Source: Planctomycetota bacterium (lineage in GTDB: Bacteria > Planctomycetota > UBA11346). From it: DNA of 11,559 nucleotides. This document shows, in pieces, positions 7,488 through 11,559 of the stretch. Position 1 is the stretch's first letter. Every line of letters starts with the position of its first letter. The notes under the pieces were generated by a model. It saw only the letters and a program-made list of their open reading frames with translations, had not been told where the DNA came from and searched no databases. Both the position numbers and the translations under genes were made by a program. The stretch is taken from contig JAHEDF010000044.1 in assembly GCA_024641365.1 (NCBI GenBank), positions 2,362 through 13,920 of the forward strand, written 5' to 3'.

Positions 7488-8005
7488 GAAAATGCGCTTC
7501 TCATGGTGATGTCGATAGTGGCTTTACGACAGATAAGCCACGGCATCCTAGTGAAGTGATTTAGGAGGCAAGCTTGAAAAGCAAATTGAGTCGAAGGACT
7601 GCGAGCGTCATACTGGTCATGCACTCTGCATGAATAAGCCCTGAGATTCTGGCTGAACGTGGTGGACAGCACAACGCTTTCAATGCGGTGGGAAATGTTG
7701 TTTTCGCTAAATAGTAGGTGAATACTGACACTCGTAGATTTGTATAGAATGACGGGGGAAATAAAGGACAAGTGGAAGGATGGTGATAGCTATGGTTTGA
7801 TGACTATATTATTGGTTGGGTTGGGGGACTGGATTTAATATATGGTATGTTGTGAGCTTAGTCGTTAGTTGCACTCGTGCGCATAGTTCAAAATAAATGC
7901 GAACTGGTATCGACTTTATGCAGACTCATCCAGATTTTAACAAAATTACAATGCCATGGTGCTTAGTGATTGTGCATGGCCCGCCAGCATCTACATACAA
8001 CTGAA
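7488..8005. other. Divergent intergenic region between lipoprotein operon and glsA
   Basis: About 500 bp without a supported gene. It must contain the promoters of the minus-strand operon and of glsA. No strong -35/-10 pair is seen; TTGGTT (7812-7817) and TAATAT (7836-7841) at 18 bp spacing are a weak plus-strand candidate. The part at 7500-7770 is richer in GC and lacks stops in two minus-strand frames, and it holds a perfect palindromic hairpin. A 17-codon ORF from ATG 7956 ends across the glsA start. Confidence 0.5.
7617..7633. repeat. Perfect 7 bp hairpin TCATGCA-CTC-TGCATGA
   Basis: The two 7 bp arms are separated by a 3 nt loop in the leader region of the lipoprotein operon. There is no T-run. 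It could be an operator, part of a structured leader RNA, or part of a dispersed repeat. Confidence 0.4.
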
Positions 8006-8929
8006 ATGAGCTACCTTAATTACAGTCACATCATTGGCAGCATTGCCGATGACTTACGCTTGATTGACGACCCAGGAGCCGTGGCCAGCTATATTCCAGA
8101 ATTAGGTCGAATTGATCCCGATAAATTTGGCATTCACATCAGTACTATTTCAGACCAGTCCTTTTCCATTGGTGATGCGAATGAACGCTTTTCCATTCAA
8201 AGTATTACTAAAGTATTTTCACTGACTTTGGCGCTTAAATTTCTGGGGAGAAAAATATGGGAGCGCGTCGGCGTAGAGCCGTCAGGCACTGCATTTAATT
8301 CCTTAGTGCAGTTGGAGTATGAAAAAGGGAAACCACGTAATCCTTTCATAAATGCGGGTGCTATAGTCATCTGTGATATTTTGATTAGCGTCTTAGATAA
8401 TCCCAAAGAGGATATGCTGACCTTTATTCGCAGCACATCTGCAAATAATAATATTACCTATAACTCGCATATTGCGCAATCGGAAGCCAAAACAGGTTTC
8501 CGTAATCGCGCCCTCATCAATTTAATGCGTGATTTTGATAATATCGAAAATGATATAGATGAAATTTTAGACTTTTACTTTCACATCTGCTCCGTTGAAA
8601 TGACCTGCAGAGAATTAGCTGATTCATTTCTCTTCTTGGCTGGCAATGGTGTTAACCCCGTCACAGGTGACACCATCGTCATTCCACGACGGGCTAAGCG
8701 CATAAATTCCATCATGCAATTATGTGGCTTTTATGATGAAGCCGGAGAATTTGCCTTCCGCGTTGGGCTCCCTGGGAAAAGCGGCGTTGGCGGCGGCATA
8801 ATTGCAGTACACCCTGGGCTCTATACCATCGCCGTGTGGAGCCCCAAATTAAATGCCAAAGGGAATTCCTATAAAGGCATGCGCGCATTAGAAATGTTTA
8901 CGTCGCAAACCAATGCGTCGATTTTTTAA
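8006..8929 (+). CDS. glsA: Glutaminase (serine-dependent beta-lactamase fold)
   Basis: This enzyme hydrolyses L-glutamine to L-glutamate and ammonia in the cytoplasm. The whole sequence follows the bacterial glutaminase family closely, especially E. coli YneH (GlsA2). In the 307-residue version the catalytic dyad is S66-x-x-K69 (FSIQSITK). The other substrate residues are present: N116 (FINAGA), E160 (QSEAK), N167 (FRNRA), Y191, Y243 and V261 in the KSGVGGGI loop. The length matches the family (about 308), which favours the ATG at 8006. Earlier in-frame starts exist (ATG at 7976, TTG at 7970) and would add 10-12 unconserved residues; none of the three has a good Shine-Dalgarno. The gene stands alone, with a decayed gene downstream on the other strand. 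Roles in nitrogen supply or in ammonia-based acid resistance are known for the family; which applies here cannot be seen. Confidence 0.96.
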   Translation: MSYLNYSHIIGSIADDLRLIDDPGAVASYIPELGRIDPDKFGIHISTISDQSFSIGDANERFSIQSITKVFSLTLALKFLGRKIWERVGVEPSGTAFNSLVQLEYEKGKPRNPFINAGAIVICDILISVLDNPKEDMLTFIRSTSANNNITYNSHIAQSEAKTGFRNRALINLMRDFDNIENDIDEILDFYFHICSVEMTCRELADSFLFLAGNGVNPVTGDTIVIPRRAKRINSIMQLCGFYDEAGEFAFRVGLPGKSGVGGGIIAVHPGLYTIAVWSPKLNAKGNSYKGMRALEMFTSQTNASIF

Positions 8930-8977
8930 CACCTATTTGTAATTATTTTAATTATTTTATAGGAAAACCGCGTTTGA

Positions 8978-9325
8978 TTAACCCCCGCGACTCAGCAGCA
9001 ACGCGACTGTTTCTTCTCGTTTCATATGACTGGCTTTATTATTAATTCCGACAACGACGATCTCAAAACCGAAATCCTTTTGGCGAATACCTTTGGTTTG
9101 GTCTTTATCAAAACGCAGCGTTTTACCGAGGCCGACTAGCAATCGCCCTCGGCACGATTTTCTTTTGAATACACCTTACTCCAGCTGCCGTCATTGTAGA
9201 TAATATAATTCTGTAATATTTCGACGAATGAACTGATAAGTATAAAAGCCCTTTGTCTCAATGATAGGAATCTACGCTTGAATGACAACAAAACCGCCGG
9301 AAATTGTAAAAGTAGGCTTGTACAA
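8978..9325 (-). pseudogene. Decayed gene of unknown family
   Basis: On the minus strand a frame beginning just after a TAA at 9326-9328 reads FTISGGFVVIQA, then an in-frame TAG at 9272-9274, then IPIIETKGFYTYQFIRRN. Near 9195 protein-like sequence moves to another frame (YNDGSWSKVYSKENRAEGD, closed by TAG at 9136-9138). It then returns to the first frame at about 9140 (LLVGLGKTLRFDKD, then DFGFEIVVVGINNK, then a helix to TAA at 8978-8980). The two shifts cancel, and the pieces join into about 115 residues with good alternation of strands and helices. I do not recognise the family. No intact start exists. The alternative is chance open reading, but the abrupt complementary frame changes argue for a relic gene, or less likely for sequence errors. 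Confidence 0.5.
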
Positions 9326-9327
9326 TT
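9302..9327. promoter_or_regulatory. Inverted repeat AATTGTA-N12-TACAATT, candidate operator
   Basis: Two 7 bp arms at 9302-9308 and 9321-9327 are perfect inverted copies with 12 bp between them, a spacing suited to a dimeric DNA-binding protein on two successive major grooves. The right arm overlaps the putative -35 (9318-9323) of the downstream membrane regulator gene, so a bound repressor would block polymerase. The binding protein is unknown. Confidence 0.45.
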
Positions 9328-9347
9328 AGGCCTATCGCGGGTATACT
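9318..9347 (+). promoter_or_regulatory. Candidate sigma-70 promoter (TTGTAC - 18 bp - TATACT)
   Basis: A -35-like TTGTAC at 9318-9323 and a -10-like TATACT at 9342-9347 are 18 bp apart. The predicted start near 9354 would leave a very short leader of about 13 nt that just includes the ribosome site at 9355-9358. Confidence 0.4.
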
Positions 9348-9354
9348 AATTTAT

Positions 9355-9358
9355 AGGA
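9355..9358 (+). promoter_or_regulatory. Ribosome binding site of the sigma/LamG protein gene
   Basis: AGGA followed by 8 nt and the ATG at 9367. The spacing is ideal and fixes the start. Confidence 0.65.
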
Positions 9359-9366
9359 TCCTCTGC

Positions 9367-11055
9367 ATGTTGATTGGTAATGATTCACACATGATTCTTG
9401 ATCCGATGCGGGTCTTGGCGCTCTATTTGGCCTCCTATGTCGATACCTGGGATAGCTTAGTAACTTTGCATACAAACACCTTGGCACAATTTCCCCCAAG
9501 CGTGGATGACGTTACTTTAATTAAATCGGTTGCACCTGCTCTTGAAAAACACTTAACCCATAGTGAACAGGCCTCCGTCAATAGTCATGATATGTTGCTG
9601 CACACCTTGGTACAAAGTAGCATCGAAGCCTTTAGTAAACAAACGCCAACGATACCACCCTGTGTCCATGAGATAACTAGTAAAATAAATAATTTGCCCT
9701 CAGATTCGCAAAAACTCATAATAGGATATTATAAAAATAAATTACGCGGTGATTCGTTAGCGAATTATGTTGGAATGGAAGTAAAGGAACTGCCAGCCGC
9801 ATTATGTCGCCTACGTACAACATTAGATTGGGTCAATCAAAATGGTGTATGGCAAGCCGCACCAGGAGAAAGCCTGCTGCCTGCTCTTATACATGAATTT
9901 ATCAATGGCAGTATTGATCAGGATTCACGAGAATTATTAGCCAAGGCAAGTGCTAAAGACTTAAAAAACATAGCTGGGTTACAACGTCAATGGCGCATGC
10001 ATTTGTTATTAATCGCGATGTATGTCGTCCTACCTTTTCCTCCACGAAAAAAATCTATCCCTGCTAACGTTTCTCGTCCAAAGGATATTGTCTACGCGCA
10101 AAAGGCTCCGAGTTCAGGCGTGAAATCAGTCATCAGTAGACCAAAAAAAGAATCCTCAATCAGTAATCGTACCGTGGTCGTAAAAGCACACACACATGTC
10201 ACCTGGCTGATTGCAGGTGGTTGTTTAGTTACGGCAGTTATTTTGAGTTTTTACTTGTGGGGAAATAATGACGTAGGAGTGAGTAATAAACCTCCTATTG
10301 TTGTTGAGGAGAATAATCCCTCTCCTTCACCAAATAATAACTCAGCAGATGATAACCCAGCAGATAAACGCATAGTGGATAATACTTCGCCGATTACACC
10401 TCCCCCGCCACAAGGCGATGCGTCAGGAAATGAATCGGTAATTACCACGGAAAAAGTTAGCAATCCAGCAGTGCCATCCACAATTGATCTCTTGTCTCTT
10501 GTTGATTTAAAACGAGATGTCGTTCACGGATCATGGCAAGTTGGACCCAGTAAATCGCTCGTCGTAGTCAGCGAACCAGATGAAAAATATTTACGCCTCT
10601 CATTACCGTATATACCACCGCCTGAATATGATATGCGTGTCACGTATGCTTATAATGGAAAACGGCCTGATTTTATTTGCCTGCTAAATTATCAAGGAAC
10701 TCAGTGCGTTGCCAATATAAGTGGCTATAATGGAGAATTCGCCGGTTTTGCCTATATCAATAATACAAATATTAATCGCAATAAATCTCGCGTTTCAGCG
10801 CCAAAATTTGAAAAAGATAAAACATATACTCTAGAAGTCCGCGTACGTAAAAGGAACATGGAATTATATTTCGAAGATAAATTATTAACGACATTTAGCC
10901 CTGACATGGGGCAAATCACTTTGACTGACAGTTGGACATTAAAAAATAATAAAGTAATTGGAATTGGTATTTATCAAGGCGATTTTACCATTCATGCAAT
11001 AACAATTCGCGAAATAACCGGATCAGGCCAAATACTACAGTCGTACTCTAAGTAA
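9367..11055 (+). CDS. Single-pass membrane protein with sigma-region-4-like, anti-sigma-like and LamG-type domains
   Basis: The 562 residues have a mosaic layout. Residues about 105-157 resemble sigma-70 region 4 of ECF factors: LPSDSQKLIIGYYKN, then a turn at LANYVGM, then a recognition-like helix ELPAALCRLRTTLDWV. Residues 10-100 are helical but lack a clear region 2. Residues about 168-220 resemble the short N-terminal segment of planctomycete anti-sigma/FecR-type proteins (LLPALIHEFINGSID, then the helix LLAKASAKDLK and MHLLLIAM). One transmembrane helix lies at about 279-298, followed by a Pro/Asn/Ser-rich linker (about 305-372). The C-terminal 375-552 resembles the LamG/3-keto-disaccharide-hydrolase-type beta sandwich: LSLVDLKRDVVHGSW, YIPPPEYDMRV, the strand YTLEVRVRK and the closing IHAITIREITG. 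AGGA at 9355-9358, 8 nt before the ATG, supports the start. It is probably a surface sensor signalling across the membrane; whether the sigma-like part still binds polymerase is unknown. Confidence 0.9.
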   Translation: MLIGNDSHMILDPMRVLALYLASYVDTWDSLVTLHTNTLAQFPPSVDDVTLIKSVAPALEKHLTHSEQASVNSHDMLLHTLVQSSIEAFSKQTPTIPPCVHEITSKINNLPSDSQKLIIGYYKNKLRGDSLANYVGMEVKELPAALCRLRTTLDWVNQNGVWQAAPGESLLPALIHEFINGSIDQDSRELLAKASAKDLKNIAGLQRQWRMHLLLIAMYVVLPFPPRKKSIPANVSRPKDIVYAQKAPSSGVKSVISRPKKESSISNRTVVVKAHTHVTWLIAGGCLVTAVILSFYLWGNNDVGVSNKPPIVVEENNPSPSPNNNSADDNPADKRIVDNTSPITPPPPQGDASGNESVITTEKVSNPAVPSTIDLLSLVDLKRDVVHGSWQVGPSKSLVVVSEPDEKYLRLSLPYIPPPEYDMRVTYAYNGKRPDFICLLNYQGTQCVANISGYNGEFAGFAYINNTNINRNKSRVSAPKFEKDKTYTLEVRVRKRNMELYFEDKLLTTFSPDMGQITLTDSWTLKNNKVIGIGIYQGDFTIHAITIREITGSGQILQSYSK

Positions 11056-11264
11056 CTATAACATTCTTATAATTTCACAGCTCGCCTTACTGGACAGACA
11101 TTTCATTAAAAATAAACGTATAGTACCACTCGCTTTTAGTTGCTGATCATCGTTAAAATGAGCCCGTTATGAGGCCCTTCACACCGGGAGGTTACGGGAC
11201 GGAGTTACGCATCTTGATCCACTTATGGTACAATGGCTTACACTACGTATGTGACTTATTCATG

Positions 11265-11435
11265 CTAAGATAGCCTCATAAATTTCGTCATTGCCCAAGC
11301 ACCAACGACGCGCGCCATACCAGCCTCGGGCAACGCCCGAGGTACAATGCCAAAAAAATAATTAGGGCTGATGGCCCGTCCCATAATCCATGACGTGGGA
11401 TGGTCGTACCCGTCTTGTAACCACGCACGAACCAT
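11265..11435 (-). CDS. Possible small protein (56 aa), unsupported by homology
   Basis: An ATG at 11435-11433 preceded by AAAGGA (4 nt spacing, a little close) opens 56 codons to a TAG at 11265-11267. The predicted peptide has an aromatic start (MVRAWLQDGYDHP), a middle YFFGIVPR and an end VVGAWAMTKF. I recognise no family. The region is more GC-rich than the AT-rich DNA upstream of it, but its middle is occupied by a perfect 8 bp hairpin, which could itself explain the composition. A TATAAT lies about 38 nt upstream of the ATG. It may be a real small gene, a gene remnant or chance. Confidence 0.3.
   Translation of the reverse strand: MVRAWLQDGYDHPTSWIMGRAISPNYFFGIVPRALPEAGMARVVGAWAMTKFMRLS
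11324..11342. repeat. Perfect 8 bp GC-rich hairpin CCTCGGGC-AAC-GCCCGAGG
   Basis: Both arms match without mismatch around a 3 nt loop, the strongest stem in the window. No T-run follows on either strand, so it is not a standard intrinsic terminator. It lies inside the doubtful 56-codon ORF. Confidence 0.5.
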
Positions 11436-11468
11436 ATGGTCCTTTAATTAATTCCAATTATCTTAGGT

Positions 11469-11480
11469 ACATTATAATGT
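11469..11480. promoter_or_regulatory. 12 bp palindrome ACATTATAATGT with a -10 box on both strands
   Basis: The perfect palindrome contains TATAAT in both directions. It may serve as -10 for the small minus-strand ORF or for a gene to the right, or be an operator. No good -35 accompanies it. Confidence 0.3.
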
Positions 11481-11559
11481 CTAAATAATTAAATTAAAAT
11501 AATTACGTTAAATTAATCGACATGCCTCGTAAGATGTCCCTGTTCACTTGGCGGGATCC

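Larger units (their letters stand above)
8930..9366. other. Intergenic region holding a decayed gene and a promoter/operator
   Basis: This 437 bp stretch is not empty. Its middle (8978-9325) translates on the minus strand into a protein-like sequence broken by a stop and two frameshifts. Its right end carries the putative promoter, an inverted repeat and the ribosome site of the next plus-strand gene. No terminator hairpin is evident after glsA; the first 40 bp are AT-rich. Confidence 0.6.
11056..11559. other. Mostly non-coding right end
   Basis: About 500 bp with no clear gene. It contains one weak 56-codon minus-strand ORF, a strong GC-rich hairpin, an imperfect stem (CCCGT at 11163-11167 with ACGGG at 11194-11198), a 12 bp palindrome and an AT-rich tract at about 11445-11520. 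No tRNA or recognisable RNA was found. Confidence 0.5.

Noticed and set aside
7484..7771. 95-codon minus-strand ORF overlapping the lipoprotein ATG by 4 bp
   Set aside because: It starts at TTG with no ribosome site, its peptide has no domain-like pattern, and an alternative frame is also largely open, so base composition rather than coding explains it.
11160..11230. Possible tRNA-like folding around the CCCGT/ACGGG stem
   Set aside because: There is no T-loop consensus, no acceptor-stem pairing and no anticodon arm of proper size.
11554..11559. BamHI site GGATCC at the very end of the window
   Set aside because: It could hint at a cloning junction, but the same site also occurs internally at 9356-9361, and no vector sequence is visible.
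1..11559. CRISPR arrays, insertion sequences, prophage or attachment sites
   Set aside because: No regularly spaced repeats, transposase or integrase motifs, or terminal inverted repeats with target duplications were seen.

Overview
The window is ordinary chromosomal-looking DNA of moderately low GC (roughly 40-45% by eye) from a bacterium. Its gene content resembles the PVC group, most likely a low-GC planctomycete or relative. The pointers are a Hanks-type Ser/Thr kinase with an N-terminal helical region and a membrane anchor, a sigma-like/anti-sigma-like protein with a LamG-type C-terminal domain, a zinc-ribbon family I associate with planctomycetes, an exported HEAT/TPR protein, and genes spaced loosely with long intergenic regions. 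The taxonomic call is an inference from family resemblance, not a measured placement.

Layout. The left edge (1-1222, minus) is a Ser/Thr kinase whose C-terminal sensor part lies outside the window. Behind it on the same strand is a small GAF-like/Fis-type HTH regulator (1419-2018) without an AAA+ domain. Divergent from that regulator is a shortened, tail-anchored Hsp70-like protein (2243-3172) with a degenerate ATP pocket. A convergent zinc-ribbon protein (3220-3729) follows. After a 460 bp gene-poor gap comes a probable three-gene minus-strand operon of exported proteins: a 469-residue lipoprotein (6078-7487), a secreted HEAT/TPR protein (4807-6015) and a small beta-propeller-like lipoprotein (4190-4741). 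On the plus strand lie a complete glutaminase gene, glsA (about 8006-8929), and then a 562-residue single-pass membrane protein (9367-11055). That protein joins a sigma-region-4-like segment, an anti-sigma-like segment, a transmembrane helix and a LamG/glycoside-binding-like domain. Between these two genes sits a decayed minus-strand gene with one in-frame stop and two compensating frameshifts. The right end (11056-11559) is mostly non-coding, with one weak 56-codon ORF and a perfect GC-rich hairpin.

How the genes may work together. Three proteins (kinase, Hsp70-like protein, sigma/LamG fusion) have the same plan: a cytoplasmic signalling-type head followed by one membrane span. Together with the Fis-type regulator they read as a signalling and regulatory neighbourhood facing the envelope. 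The three exported proteins in between could form an envelope complex, but none has an assignable activity. Glutaminase is the only clear metabolic enzyme and has all its catalytic residues. No tRNA, rRNA, CRISPR array, transposase or phage gene was seen. The most unusual items are the degenerate tail-anchored Hsp70, the sigma/anti-sigma/LamG single-chain protein with an inverted repeat over its putative promoter, and the uncharacterised lipoprotein-HEAT-lipoprotein operon.
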